This document shows, piece by piece, positions 52,496-61,689 of a DNA stretch of 64,000 nucleotides. The DNA is from JBBWZH01 sp035544115 (GTDB lineage Bacteria > Actinomycetota > Actinomycetes > Mycobacteriales > CADCTP01). The position numbers and the translations under genes were made by a program. Under the pieces are notes generated by a model. That model saw only the letters and a list, made by a program, of their open reading frames with translations, did not search any database and was not told where the DNA came from. Each line of letters opens with the position of its first letter. Positions within the stretch are counted from its first letter, which is position 1. The DNA is taken from positions 9,362,001 through 9,426,000 of the forward strand of contig OY970235.1 in assembly GCA_963714145.1 (NCBI GenBank). The letters run 5' to 3'.

Positions 52496-55400
52496 TCAGG
52501 GCTCCGGGGAGAGGTCGAGGGCCTGGTCGATGATCAGCTCCAGGGGCGCGTCCCGGCCGCCGCCCCAGGCCGCGGCGAAGGCGCGGTCGTCCAGGGCGGC
52601 CCGGGTGGCGGCGAGAATCGGCGCGCGCTGGTCGGCGACGTGCGGCGGTGTCGGCAGCCGGTGCCGGGTGCGCAGCCGTTCGGCCGCGGCGAGCAGCCGG
52701 GTGGCCAGCGCCGGGTCGGTGTCGACGGCCAGCGCCGCGACGCTGTCGAGGGAGACGGCCAGGTCCTCGCGGTCGCCGGCCTCGTGCCGGCGCAGCAGCG
52801 CGACGGTGAGCAGCGTGACCGCCTCCTGCCGGTCGCCCTGCCGGTGCGCGACCAGGCCGAGTTGGTGCAGCGCCATCGCCTCGCCGTACACGTCGCCGAT
52901 GCTGCGGCTGAGCGCGAGGCTGTCCTCCAGCGAGGCGCGCGCCGCCGGCAGGTCGCCCCGCGCGAGCAGGATCTGGCCGCGGACCTCCAGGCCGAGGACG
53001 AGACCGAAGGTGTTCCCGCTCGAGCGCTCGAGCTGCAGGCACCGGTCGATGTAGCAACCGGCGGCCGACAGGTCACCCAGCCGCAACGACAGCTTCGCGA
53101 GGTTGCCCAGCGCGCCGGCGGTGCCCTGGGGCTGCTCCAGCTCCTGGAACAGGGCCAGGCAGCGCTCCAGGTGCCCGGCCGCGAGCCGGTAGTCCGCGGC
53201 GCCGACCGCGGCGGCGCCCAGCACGTTGTATGCCTGCGCCATGGTCTCCCGGTCACCGCCGACCCTGGCCAGTTCCAGGCAGTCGGCGCCGAGCCGGTGC
53301 GCCGTCCCGTGGTCGTCCTGGGTCGCGGCGAGCACCGCCGCGGCGTACAGCAGCCGCGCCCGCGTCCCGGCCGGACCCTGCGCCGGGCCTCCGCCCGGAC
53401 CCTGCGCCGGGCCTTCGGCCGGAGCCTCGCGCAGGCCTCCGGCCGGGCGCTGCGCCGGGCCGTCGCCGAGGCCCTCGGCCGGGCCCTCGCCCGGACCTGC
53501 GGCCGGGGCGGCGAGTACCCGGCCCAGCCAGTCGCGGCCGTCGCCGATGTGGCTGCCGTGCCGCCAGATGCGCCACAGGCCCAGGCAGATCCGGCTCGCG
53601 ACGGCCACGTCGCCCTGGGTCAGAGCGCGTTCGGTGGCGGCGCGCAGGTTCTCGTACTCCCGCTCGATGCGCTCGGTCCAGGCGGCCTGCTCCGGCCCGG
53701 CCAGCCCGGTCGCCGCCCGTTCCGCCAGCGCCGCGTAGTAGGCCGCGTGCCGGCCGAACACCGTGCCGGCAGCCGGGTCGGTGGCGAGCCGGGAGACCGC
53801 GTAGGCGCGCACCGTCGCCAGCATCCGGTACCGCGTCCCGCCGCCCGGGCTCGGCTCGGCGACCAGCAGGCTCTTGTCCACCAGCGCGGTGAGCAGCCCG
53901 CCGGCACCGCTGCCGCCGGCACCGCCGTCGGCCGTACCGCTGTCGCCGGCACCGCTGTCGCCGGCACCCCCGTTGGCCGTACCGCTGTCGCCGGCACTGC
54001 CATCGGCGGTACCGCGGTCGGCCGGAGGGTCGGCGGCGTCGGCGGCGCCGTCGGGGCCGGGCGGCCGGGGCGGGGCGGCTACGGCGAGCGCGGCCTCGGC
54101 CGTGCACCCCCCGGTGAACGCGGCGAGCGCGGTGAAGACCTGCCGCTGGTCGGCGGCCAGCAGGTGGTAGCTCCAGTCCAGGGCGCCGCGCAGGGTCTGC
54201 TGGCGCTCCGGCCGGTTGCGGGCCGGTGTGCCGGCCGTGTCGAGATGCTCGGTCAGCCGGTCCAGCAGCGCCTGCGGGCTGAGCCGGTCGGTGCGGGCGG
54301 CGGCCAGCTCGATCGCCAGTGGCAGCCCGTCCAGCTGGCGGCACAGCTCGGCGACCGCGGGCAGTGTCGCCGGGCTGAGCGCGAAGTCGGGGTTGGCGGC
54401 GCGGGCGCGCTGGTCGAACAGCGCGATCGCGGGGTAGTCGGCGAGCGCGCTGGCCACCGCATCGGCCACCGCATCGGCCACCGCGCCGGCCGGCCCGCCG
54501 GCGGCCGGCAGTTGATCGGCGGTGGGCAGTCGCAGCGGCGGCACCCGGTGCACGTGCTCCCCGTAGAGCGCGAGCGGCTCCCGGCTGGTGACCAGCACCG
54601 AGACGCCCGGCGCGGCGGCGAGCAGGTCGTCCACGACCGCGCCCGCGTCCAGGACCTGCTCGAAGTTGTCCAGCACCAGCAGCATCGAGGCCTCGGCCAG
54701 GTGCTCGATGACGGTGTCCAGCAGCGGTTCCCCGGGGACCTCGCCGACCTGCAGGGCCAGCGCGAGCGCGCCGACCACCCGGGCGGTCTCGGTGGTCTCG
54801 GCCAGCGGCACGAAGACCACGCCGTCGTCGAAGCCGTCGGCGGCAGCGGCGGCCACCGCCAGCGCCAGCCGGGTCTTGCCGATGCCGCCCGGCCCGACCA
54901 GCGTCACCAGCCGGGCGCCGGCCAGCAGCGCGGCGACCTGGCCGGTCTCCTGCTCCCGGCCGACCAGGCCGGTGAGCGCGGCGGGCAGCCGCACCCGGCG
55001 GCGGGGCCGGCCGAGCACGGCCGGCGAGAGCGTCCAGCCGTCGTCGGTGCGCACCAGCCCCTGGCGCTCGCGCAGCCGGGCCAGCTCCCGGGTGGCCGCC
55101 GCGGGCAGCCCGCCGCTCCGGTTGGCCAGCCGGTTGACCAGGGTGCGGCTGGGCTCGTCCCGCAGCGTCGTGCGCAGCCAGATGCGCAGCGCCGCGGGCG
55201 ACCAGGGCGGTAGGTCCACCTCGCCGAGGATCGGCGGGCCGTCCGGCGCCGGACCGCCGTCGGCCGGGGTGGTCGCGAACACCAGGCCGAGTACCGGCGG
55301 TGCGTGCGGGCCGTGGCCGAGGCCGGTGGCGATCGCGGCGGCCCGGGCCGGGTCGGCCACGTCGGCCAGCAGCAGCACCGCCTCGCCGGCGCCGTCCGGC

Positions 55401-56170
55401 CGGGTCGGCGCCGGCGCCGGTGCCGCCGGCACCGGCAGCACCGTGAAGCCGCGCAGGCCGGCGATCGTGGCCACCTCGTCCAGGAACCTGGTGTGGCCCG
55501 CACCGGGCTGGCCGTGCACCCGCAGCGCGCCGCGCCCCTCCACCCGGAGCCGGGTCAGGAACTCGTGCGCCGCGACCAGCGCGGCGTCGCGCTCCCACAG
55601 CCGGGTCGAGGTGTCCGCGGCACCGGTGTCGGCGTCGTCGGCGACCGCGGTACCGCGGCCCCGGCGCTTGGCCAGGTAGTTGCGCTGGTCCGCGCGCTGC
55701 AGCAAGCCGGTGGCGTCCGCGCCGTCGGCGGGGAAGGTCGCGACGCCGAGGCTGACCGACAGGTTCAGCGGCGGGTCGCCGTCGAACGGGCTGCCCCGCA
55801 CGTCGGCGGTCAGCCGTAGCGCCAGCCGGGCCGCCTCGGCGGCGTCGGTGTCCGGCAGCAGCAGCACGAACTCGTCCCCGCCGTACCGGAAGAGCACGTC
55901 GTAGCTGCGGACCAGGCCCTTGATCCGGTCGACGATCTGGCGCAGCGCCTGGTCCCCGCGCAGGTGGCCGAAGACGTCGTTCACGGTCTTGAAGAAGTCG
56001 ACGTCGAAGAGGCACAGCGAGCAGCAGCCGGCCGACCGGGCCGCGCGGGCGAGCTCCTCTTCGAGCCGGGACTGCAGCTCCGACCGCGGCCGGGCCCCGC
56101 TGACCGGATCGCTGACCGGGTCGGTGGCCAGGTCGGCCGGCAAATCGGAGACCGGCCGGCTGATCGTCAC
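52496..56170 (-). CDS. GGDEF-STAND ATPase-TPR fusion protein
   Basis: This 1224-aa protein has an N-terminal diguanylate-cyclase domain that looks active: metal Asp in CLFDVDFFKTVND, GGDEF at residues 97-101, and a canonical RxxD inhibitory site (RSYD) five residues before it. A degenerate ATPase-like stretch follows, then a full NB-ARC module with Walker A LVTLVGPGGIGKTRLAL near 427 and SMLLVLDNFEQVLDA, a winged-helix region, low-complexity Gly/Ala linkers, and C-terminal TPRs (YRLAAGHLERCLALFQELEQ type). There is no HTH or transmembrane segment. It probably couples c-di-GMP synthesis to STAND assembly. Confidence 0.87.
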   Translation of the reverse strand: MTISRPVSDLPADLATDPVSDPVSGARPRSELQSRLEEELARAARSAGCCSLCLFDVDFFKTVNDVFGHLRGDQALRQIVDRIKGLVRSYDVLFRYGGDEFVLLLPDTDAAEAARLALRLTADVRGSPFDGDPPLNLSVSLGVATFPADGADATGLLQRADQRNYLAKRRGRGTAVADDADTGAADTSTRLWERDAALVAAHEFLTRLRVEGRGALRVHGQPGAGHTRFLDEVATIAGLRGFTVLPVPAAPAPAPTRPDGAGEAVLLLADVADPARAAAIATGLGHGPHAPPVLGLVFATTPADGGPAPDGPPILGEVDLPPWSPAALRIWLRTTLRDEPSRTLVNRLANRSGGLPAAATRELARLRERQGLVRTDDGWTLSPAVLGRPRRRVRLPAALTGLVGREQETGQVAALLAGARLVTLVGPGGIGKTRLALAVAAAAADGFDDGVVFVPLAETTETARVVGALALALQVGEVPGEPLLDTVIEHLAEASMLLVLDNFEQVLDAGAVVDDLLAAAPGVSVLVTSREPLALYGEHVHRVPPLRLPTADQLPAAGGPAGAVADAVADAVASALADYPAIALFDQRARAANPDFALSPATLPAVAELCRQLDGLPLAIELAAARTDRLSPQALLDRLTEHLDTAGTPARNRPERQQTLRGALDWSYHLLAADQRQVFTALAAFTGGCTAEAALAVAAPPRPPGPDGAADAADPPADRGTADGSAGDSGTANGGAGDSGAGDSGTADGGAGGSGAGGLLTALVDKSLLVAEPSPGGGTRYRMLATVRAYAVSRLATDPAAGTVFGRHAAYYAALAERAATGLAGPEQAAWTERIEREYENLRAATERALTQGDVAVASRICLGLWRIWRHGSHIGDGRDWLGRVLAAPAAGPGEGPAEGLGDGPAQRPAGGLREAPAEGPAQGPGGGPAQGPAGTRARLLYAAAVLAATQDDHGTAHRLGADCLELARVGGDRETMAQAYNVLGAAAVGAADYRLAAGHLERCLALFQELEQPQGTAGALGNLAKLSLRLGDLSAAGCYIDRCLQLERSSGNTFGLVLGLEVRGQILLARGDLPAARASLEDSLALSRSIGDVYGEAMALHQLGLVAHRQGDRQEAVTLLTVALLRRHEAGDREDLAVSLDSVAALAVDTDPALATRLLAAAERLRTRHRLPTPPHVADQRAPILAATRAALDDRAFAAAWGGGRDAPLELIIDQALDLSPEP

Positions 56171-56424
56171 CGCCTCCGCTCCCCCCGTCGCTGGTCACCG
56201 CCCCGGTCGGCGGGTGCCCAGTTCCCAGATCGACAGCGGCCCGGACGGGCTGAGGACTCGCCAATAGATACGGAGCGTAGTCGATATGGCGCCTTGGGTG
56301 ACGAAACATTGCGGACGGGTTGGAGTTCGGGAGGCATCTGGTTGCTTGCCATCACTGTGCGTCACCACTGCCGAGCATCAGTGGTGCCGGCGCTCACCGA
56401 CCGGGAACTCTAGGAGGCGACGTA

Positions 56425-58083
56425 GTGATTGCAACGCTGAGAGGCGGTCGAGGCTCGCGGCGAAGGGCGGCTGCCGCGGTGGCCGTGCTGACCGGGGCCG
56501 CGCTCGCCGGGGCTGCCACCGCTCCGGCTCCCGCCGCCCCGGCCCGCGCCGCGCCGGCCACCCCCACCGCGGTCGCCGGGCCTGGCGGGATGTCGCGAAC
56601 CTGGGCATCGGACGACTGGATGGGGTCGGCCAGCAATGGCAAGCCGGCCACGCTCGCCGACATCCGGGCCATGATCGGCGCCAGTTCCGGTCCGGCGGCC
56701 ACGCTGACCGGCGCCGGTGTCGGCGTCGCGCTGATCGACACCGGGGTGGCGGCGGTGCCGGGGCTGCCCGCGGCGCAGATCGTCAACGGCCCGGACCTGT
56801 CGTTCGAGTCGCAGTCGCCGAACCTGCGCTACCTGGACACCTACGGCCACGGCACGCACATGGCCGGCATCATCGTCGGAAACGACACCGCTACCGGCAC
56901 CAAGGGCATCGCGCCCAAGGCGAAGCTCACCTCGATCAAGGTGGGCACGGCCACCGGCGCGGTCGACGTCACCCAGGTGATGGCCGCCCTGGACTGGGTG
57001 GTGCAGCACCGCAATGACGACCCGGCCAACCCGATCCGGGTGATCAACCTCTCCTACGGCAGCGGCGGCATCCCGCCGTTCTGGACCGACCCGCTGCAGT
57101 TCGCGGCGGAGCAGGCGTGGAAGGCCGGCATCGTCGTGGTGGCCGCGGCCGGCAACGACGCCGCGGCGGAGCTCAGCGACCCCGCCAGGGGCCGGTACAT
57201 CATCGGTGTCGGCTCCGCGTCCACCAAGGGCACGCTGTCGACCGCCGACGACGACATCTCCCCGTTCACCAACAGCGGCAGCGGGAAGCGCATGGACCTG
57301 GTCGCCCCGGGTGAGTCGGTGGTCTCCCTGCGCGACCCCGGCTCGAACATCGACACCGCGTTCCCGGCCGCCCGGACCGGCAGCACCCTCTTCCGCGGCA
57401 GCGGAACCTCACAGGCGACCGCCGTGACCGCCGGCGCGGTGGCACTGCTCCTGCAGGCCCGGCCGTCGCTGGCGCCCGACCAGGTCAAGCAACTGCTGAT
57501 GTACAACGGCAGCACGCTGCAGGCCGGGAACTCGGCCGGCAAGGGCTACCGCGAGATCAACGTCAGCACCGCGCTCGCCACCGCGACCCCGGCCCCGCAG
57601 CAGAGCTACACCTGGTCCACCGGCCTCGGCGCGCTGGAGGAGGCCCGCGGCCCCAGCCATGTGGTCAGCGACAATGTCCCGCTGATCGGGGAGAACTGCG
57701 TGTTCGGCCCGTTCCGCACCGCGACCTGGGCCCCGCTGTCGGCGGCCCGGAAGGCGTGGGTCGGCGGGGTCTGGATGGGTTACCGGATGGCCGGCGACGG
57801 GTGGACCGGCAGCTCCTGGGCGTCGAAGACGTGGGCGCCGGGGACCTGGCCGGGCGGCTCCTGGGCCGGCACCACGACCTGGACCGACCCCGGCTGGTCC
57901 CAGCGGTTCTGGTCGGCGGGCACCTGGTCCGGGGGCACCTGGTCCTCGCGCTTCTGGTCCAGCGACGACTGGTCCAGCGACGAGTGGTCCGGCGACGACC
58001 GGCCCGGCGACGCCCCGTCCAGCGCCGACTGGTCCGGCTACGACCGGTCCGGCGACGCCTGGTCCAGCGCCTACGGGGGATAG
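56425..58083 (+). CDS. Secreted subtilase (S8) with Trp-rich C-terminal tail
   Basis: This 552-aa protein has a signal peptide (RRRAAAAVAVLTGAALAGAA...APA) followed by a subtilisin catalytic domain: Asp near residue 105 in VALIDTGVAAV, His near 142 in YGHGTHMAGIIVG, Asn-type block VVVAAAGND, and Ser near 328 in GSGTSQATAVTAGA. The last about 100 residues have Trp every 5-9 positions with Ser/Gly/Asp (GTWSGGTWSSRFWSSDDWSS), probably a cell-wall or surface-binding tail. GTG at 56425 is preceded by AGGAGG (56412-56417). Convergent with the potassium-uptake genes. Confidence 0.9.
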   Translation: MIATLRGGRGSRRRAAAAVAVLTGAALAGAATAPAPAAPARAAPATPTAVAGPGGMSRTWASDDWMGSASNGKPATLADIRAMIGASSGPAATLTGAGVGVALIDTGVAAVPGLPAAQIVNGPDLSFESQSPNLRYLDTYGHGTHMAGIIVGNDTATGTKGIAPKAKLTSIKVGTATGAVDVTQVMAALDWVVQHRNDDPANPIRVINLSYGSGGIPPFWTDPLQFAAEQAWKAGIVVVAAAGNDAAAELSDPARGRYIIGVGSASTKGTLSTADDDISPFTNSGSGKRMDLVAPGESVVSLRDPGSNIDTAFPAARTGSTLFRGSGTSQATAVTAGAVALLLQARPSLAPDQVKQLLMYNGSTLQAGNSAGKGYREINVSTALATATPAPQQSYTWSTGLGALEEARGPSHVVSDNVPLIGENCVFGPFRTATWAPLSAARKAWVGGVWMGYRMAGDGWTGSSWASKTWAPGTWPGGSWAGTTTWTDPGWSQRFWSAGTWSGGTWSSRFWSSDDWSSDEWSGDDRPGDAPSSADWSGYDRSGDAWSSAYGG

Positions 58084-58090
58084 GCCGGGC

Positions 58091-58129
58091 GCCGCCGCCA
58101 GCCTCGCAGCGCCCGGGGCTGGCGGCGGC
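58091..58129. terminator. Bidirectional terminator hairpin
   Basis: GCCGCCGCCAGCC (58091-58103) and GGCTGGCGGCGGC (58117-58129) form a perfect 13-bp stem with a 13-base loop, located 7 bp after the subtilase stop and about 75 bp from the opposing TrkA-like stop. Confidence 0.7.
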
Positions 58130-58204
58130 CTTCGGGCGCCGGCGGCGTGGTGGGCGGCAGCGGTGTCGGTGCCGGGGCGGGCGGCCCGGCGGCCGGCGGG
58201 GCGG

Positions 58205-58873
58205 CTATCCGTCGGTCTCGGCGGCGAACCGTTCGACCTGTCGGGTCTGGCCGGCGACGATGAGCAGGTCGCCCTGACGGACGACGGTCTCCGCCTGCGC
58301 GTAGCTGAAGTCCGCGCCGGGGCGCTTGACCCCGACGATGGTGACGCCGTAGCGGCTGCGCAGCGCCGACTGGCTGAGGGAGTGCTCCCAGACGTCCTGC
58401 GGCGCGCGGAGTTTCGCGATGGCGAAGTCGTCGAACTCGATGAAGTCGATCAGCCGGCCGGACAGCACGTGGGCGACCCGTTCGCCGGCGTCGCGTTCGG
58501 GATAGACGACGTGCGACGCGCCGATGCGTTCCAGGATCCGGCCGTGCGGGCGGGTGATGGCCTTGGCCCAGACCTCGGGGACGCCGAGATCGAGGAGGAC
58601 GCCGGTGGCCAGCAGGCTCGCCTCGATGTCGCTGCCGATCGCGACCACGGCGCGGGGGACGTCCTGGACGCCGAGCTGCCGCATCGCGGCTTCGCTGGTG
58701 GCGTCGGCTTCCACGACGTGCGTCAGTTGGGCGGACCATTCCTGGACCAGGTCGCGGTCGGTGTCGACGGCGATCACGTCGTGATCCAGCCGTTGCAGGG
58801 TTTCGGCGAGGGTGCCGCCGAACCGGCCCAGCCCGATGACCAGGACGGCCCGCTCGTGCCCGCGTCTAGCCAA
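58205..58873 (-). CDS. TrkA/KtrA-type potassium uptake regulatory subunit
   Basis: This 222-aa RCK protein has an N-terminal Rossmann nucleotide-binding fold (VLVIGLGRFGGTLAETLQRL, VIAVDTDRDLVQEW, ADATSEAAMRQLGV) and a C-terminal TrkA_C domain (GVTIVGVKRPGADFSYAQAE, QGDLLIVAGQ). Such subunits gate the membrane channel in response to nucleotides. Its ATG at 58871-58873 overlaps the stop of the channel gene by 8 bp, so the pair form an operon. Confidence 0.93.
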   Translation of the reverse strand: MARRGHERAVLVIGLGRFGGTLAETLQRLDHDVIAVDTDRDLVQEWSAQLTHVVEADATSEAAMRQLGVQDVPRAVVAIGSDIEASLLATGVLLDLGVPEVWAKAITRPHGRILERIGASHVVYPERDAGERVAHVLSGRLIDFIEFDDFAIAKLRAPQDVWEHSLSQSALRSRYGVTIVGVKRPGADFSYAQAETVVRQGDLLIVAGQTRQVERFAAETDG

Positions 58874-60287
58874 CGATCGGCCGCTCCTCCGGTAGCTCGT
58901 ACAGCCGGCGCCGCTGCCGCAGGGCCAATGCCGAGGCCAACGATATCGGCCCGGTCCGGCCGATGAACATCAGCGCGATCAGCGCGTACTGGCCGGCGGC
59001 CGGCAGCTGGCCGGTGATCCCGGTGGACAGGCCGACCGTCCCGAACGCCGAGGTGACCTCGAACAGCACCTGGTCGAGGGTGAAGTCGGTGACCGACAGC
59101 AGGGTCAGCGTGCCGGTGATCACCACGGCGACGCCGAGCAGCGCGACCGCCAGGGCCTGCCGCAGCGCCGAGGGCGAGACCCGGCGGGTGAAGGCGTTGA
59201 CCGTCTCCTCGCCGCGGGCCTCGGCGACGATCGCGAAGAACAGGATCAGGAACGTGCTGACCTTGATCCCGCCGGCGGTGCTGGCGCTGCCGCCGCCGAT
59301 GAACATCAGCACATCGGTGACCAGCAGGGTGGCCGGTTCGGCCTGCCCGTAGTCGATGGAGTTGAATCCCGCTGTTCCCGCTGTGGTGCTGGCGAAGACG
59401 CCGGCGAGCACCTTCCCGGGGACGTCCAGCGGGCCGAGCGTCGCCGGGTTCCGCCACTCGAACGCCATCACCGCGACGGCCCCGCTGGCCAGCAGCAGCG
59501 CGAACCCGAGCACCGTGACCTTCGTGTGCAGCGACCAGGACCGCGGCGTCCGCAGCTCCCGCCGCAACTCGAAGAGCACCGGAAAGCCGAGCCCGCCGAG
59601 GATCGCCGCCGCGGCGATCGGGAGGATCACGATCGGATCCGCCACGAACCGCACCAGGCTGTCGCTGTAGAGCGCGTACCCGGCGTTGTTGAACGCGGAG
59701 ACGGCGTGGAACACCGCGTCGTAGGCCGCCCGGCCGGGTGCCTGGCCGTAGCCCAGCCACAGCCGCCCGAACAGCACCGTGGCGAGCGCGGCCTCGACCA
59801 CGACCGTCACCACCGCCACCCCGCGCACCACCCGACCGACGTCACCCAGACCCACCGAACGGGTCTCGGCCGCGGCGAACAGTCGGGTCCGCAGACCGAG
59901 CCGCCGGGACACGATCAGCCCCAGCAGGGACGCCGAGGTCATGAAACCCAGGCCGCCGAGCTGGATGCCGGCCAGGATCACGACCTCGCCGAACGTCGAC
60001 CAGTGGGTGGGCGTGTCGACGAGGGTCAGCCCGCCGCTGGCCGCCCCGGTCGCGGTGAACAGCGCGACCCGCACCGACGGTTCCCGGCCGGACTCGTGCG
60101 CGGCCGGCACCAGCAGCAGCAGCGTGATCAGCGTGACGGTGCCGAGAAACCCGAGTACCACCACCTGCCCCGGCCGGGCCAGCCGGCGCCGCCACCCCGG
60201 CCGGATCCGCGGACCGGGAGTGCCGCGGTCGCGCCGGATGAGGGTCGCCTCGTGCTCCGCCGGCGTCCGCGGCTCGGAACCGGTCAA
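58866..60287 (-). CDS. TrkH/KtrB-type potassium channel subunit
   Basis: This 473-aa membrane protein has four M1-P-M2 repeats with selectivity-filter-like loops: TATGAASGGLTLVDT, SAFNNAGYALYSD, STTAGTAGFNSID and SAFGTVGLSTGIT. The N-terminal cytosolic Arg-rich stretch precedes the first helix (VVVLGFLGTVTLITLLLLVP). No ATG or GTG lies at a suitable position; the TTG at 60285-60287 (LTGSEPRTPAEH) is the likely start. It functions with the RCK subunit encoded downstream. Confidence 0.9.
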   Translation of the reverse strand: MTGSEPRTPAEHEATLIRRDRGTPGPRIRPGWRRRLARPGQVVVLGFLGTVTLITLLLLVPAAHESGREPSVRVALFTATGAASGGLTLVDTPTHWSTFGEVVILAGIQLGGLGFMTSASLLGLIVSRRLGLRTRLFAAAETRSVGLGDVGRVVRGVAVVTVVVEAALATVLFGRLWLGYGQAPGRAAYDAVFHAVSAFNNAGYALYSDSLVRFVADPIVILPIAAAAILGGLGFPVLFELRRELRTPRSWSLHTKVTVLGFALLLASGAVAVMAFEWRNPATLGPLDVPGKVLAGVFASTTAGTAGFNSIDYGQAEPATLLVTDVLMFIGGGSASTAGGIKVSTFLILFFAIVAEARGEETVNAFTRRVSPSALRQALAVALLGVAVVITGTLTLLSVTDFTLDQVLFEVTSAFGTVGLSTGITGQLPAAGQYALIALMFIGRTGPISLASALALRQRRRLYELPEERPIVG

Positions 60288-60380
60288 CGTCCCCCTCGCG
60301 TGATGCAGGCTTCCCGTGGACTCCGGGCGGTGTCGGCCGGACGATACCTGCGCCGGCTGGTCGCGTCGGAAGGGGAACTC

Positions 60381-60623
60381 GTGGCTGACACCGTCGACGT
60401 CCTGATTCTCGATCTGCTGGAGTGGATCGGCCCCGATCCGCGTCCCTACGCCGAGGTGCTGCAGGCGTGGCGGACGTCGTGCCCCCGCCTGCCGGTCTGG
60501 GAGGACGCCAACGACCGGGGCTTCATCACCCGCCACCACGCGCCCGGGCGCGGCGCGCTCGTGTCGGTGTCCGCGGTCGGCGTACAACACCTGCACCGGC
60601 ACCGCCGCCCGGCGCCGCGCTGA
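60381..60623 (+). CDS. Small conserved-looking hypothetical protein
   Basis: This 80-aa protein starts with GTG at 60381 after AAGGGGA. It reads as a winged-helix-like mini-protein (DVLILDLLEWIGPDPRPYAE, WRTSCPRLPVWEDANDRGFI, GALVSVSAVG). Balanced composition with Trp and acidic residues supports a real gene. The helix-strand order recalls small DNA-binding or effector proteins found across actinomycetes, but I cannot name a function. Confidence 0.6.
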   Translation: MADTVDVLILDLLEWIGPDPRPYAEVLQAWRTSCPRLPVWEDANDRGFITRHHAPGRGALVSVSAVGVQHLHRHRRPAPR

Positions 60624-60648
60624 CCGCCGCCCGGCGCGGCCGGGCGGG

Positions 60649-61614
60649 TCAGGAGCTTGGTACGAGGACGATGCGCTGGTTGGTGTCGGCCGAGTCGACC
60701 CAGGCCTGTTCGACGTCGGCGAGCGGCATCGGCTGTGCGTCGATGACGAAGCTGCCGTTGGTGATCTGGTCGGCGAGGGCGGGGAGTTCGGCCAGGATGT
60801 CGCGGGTGCTGACGGAGCCCTGGCCGCTGCCGACGATCTGCAGGCGGGCCGCGCGCAACGCGGCTGACGGGATCGCGGCGGTGGGCCCGGCGACCGAGCC
60901 GATCTCGATCCAGGTCAGTGGCCTGGCCCGGTCGGCGCGGCCGGTGACGATGGCGATCATGGCGGCCGCGGTCGGTTCGCCCCAGAGATAGTCGATGACG
61001 ACGTCGACGTCGGCGGCGGCCCGGCCGAGCCGGTGGGCGACGTCGTCGGGGTTGCCGGCCAGGAGCACGGTGCCGGTGGCGCCGAGGGCGGGCAGTTCGG
61101 CCAGCCGGTCCGCGTCCCGCCCGGCGCCGATGATCGTGTTCGCACCGAACAGTTTCGCGATCTGGATGGCCAGCCGGCCGGAGCTGCCGGTGGCGGCGAG
61201 GACAAGGACGTTCTGGCCGGCCTGGAACGGCACCCGCCGGCGCAGCGCGACCCAGCAGGACATGGCCGGGTTCATCGCGGCGGCGACCGCGATGGGGTCG
61301 CTGGACTCGGGCAGGACGACGCTGCGCCGGGTGTCGATGACGGTCTGCTCGGCCATCGCTCCCATCGTGGTGTCGGGGAGGACGAAGTACCGCAACAGCC
61401 CGTCCGGACCGCGTCCGACACCGTCGATGCCCGGCACGAGCGGCAGTTCGTCGGTGCTCGTGTAGTGCGAGCCGTCGGCCTGGGACCGGACGCGTGGGTG
61501 CAGCCCGGCCGCGAGCACGTCGATGAGCATCTCGTCGTCGCCGGTGCGGGCGGGGGTCGGGAAGTCCTGGTAGCGGGGTGCTGAGTCGAACGACGTGACG
61601 ACGGCGGCGCGCAT
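60649..61614 (-). CDS. Quinone-oxidoreductase-like (MDR) protein
   Basis: This 321-aa zinc-independent medium-chain reductase has an N-terminal GroES-like fold (AVVTSFDSAPRYQDFP, LPLVPGIDGVGRGPDG) and a Rossmann NADPH-binding block (VLVLAATGSSGRLAIQIAKL, ANTIIGAGRDADRLAEL). There is no structural zinc Cys cluster. It is divergent from a MarR regulator with a palindrome between them, a common arrangement in which MarR represses a detoxifying oxidoreductase. Confidence 0.9.
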   Translation of the reverse strand: MRAAVVTSFDSAPRYQDFPTPARTGDDEMLIDVLAAGLHPRVRSQADGSHYTSTDELPLVPGIDGVGRGPDGLLRYFVLPDTTMGAMAEQTVIDTRRSVVLPESSDPIAVAAAMNPAMSCWVALRRRVPFQAGQNVLVLAATGSSGRLAIQIAKLFGANTIIGAGRDADRLAELPALGATGTVLLAGNPDDVAHRLGRAAADVDVVIDYLWGEPTAAAMIAIVTGRADRARPLTWIEIGSVAGPTAAIPSAALRAARLQIVGSGQGSVSTRDILAELPALADQITNGSFVIDAQPMPLADVEQAWVDSADTNQRIVLVPSS

Positions 61615-61636
61615 GCCAGCCTCCTAAAGTAGTTGG

Positions 61637-61648
61637 TAGTACGTACTA
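61637..61648. promoter_or_regulatory. Palindrome, candidate MarR operator
   Basis: TAGTACGTACTA is a perfect 12-bp palindrome in an AT-rich island between the divergent oxidoreductase and marR genes, 22-42 bp from the starts. It is flanked by two direct TAGTTGG units (61630-61636, 61652-61658). MarR dimers typically bind such dyads over the two promoters. Confidence 0.65.
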
Positions 61649-61689
61649 AGATAGTTGGGAATACGAACAGAAGCAAGTAGGCTCGGCGG

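Noticed and set aside
58774..59760. Frame overlapping the TrkH-like gene on the same strand
   Set aside because: It is Arg/Gly-rich in the wrong frame, while the TrkH frame shows four pore loops and membrane helices.
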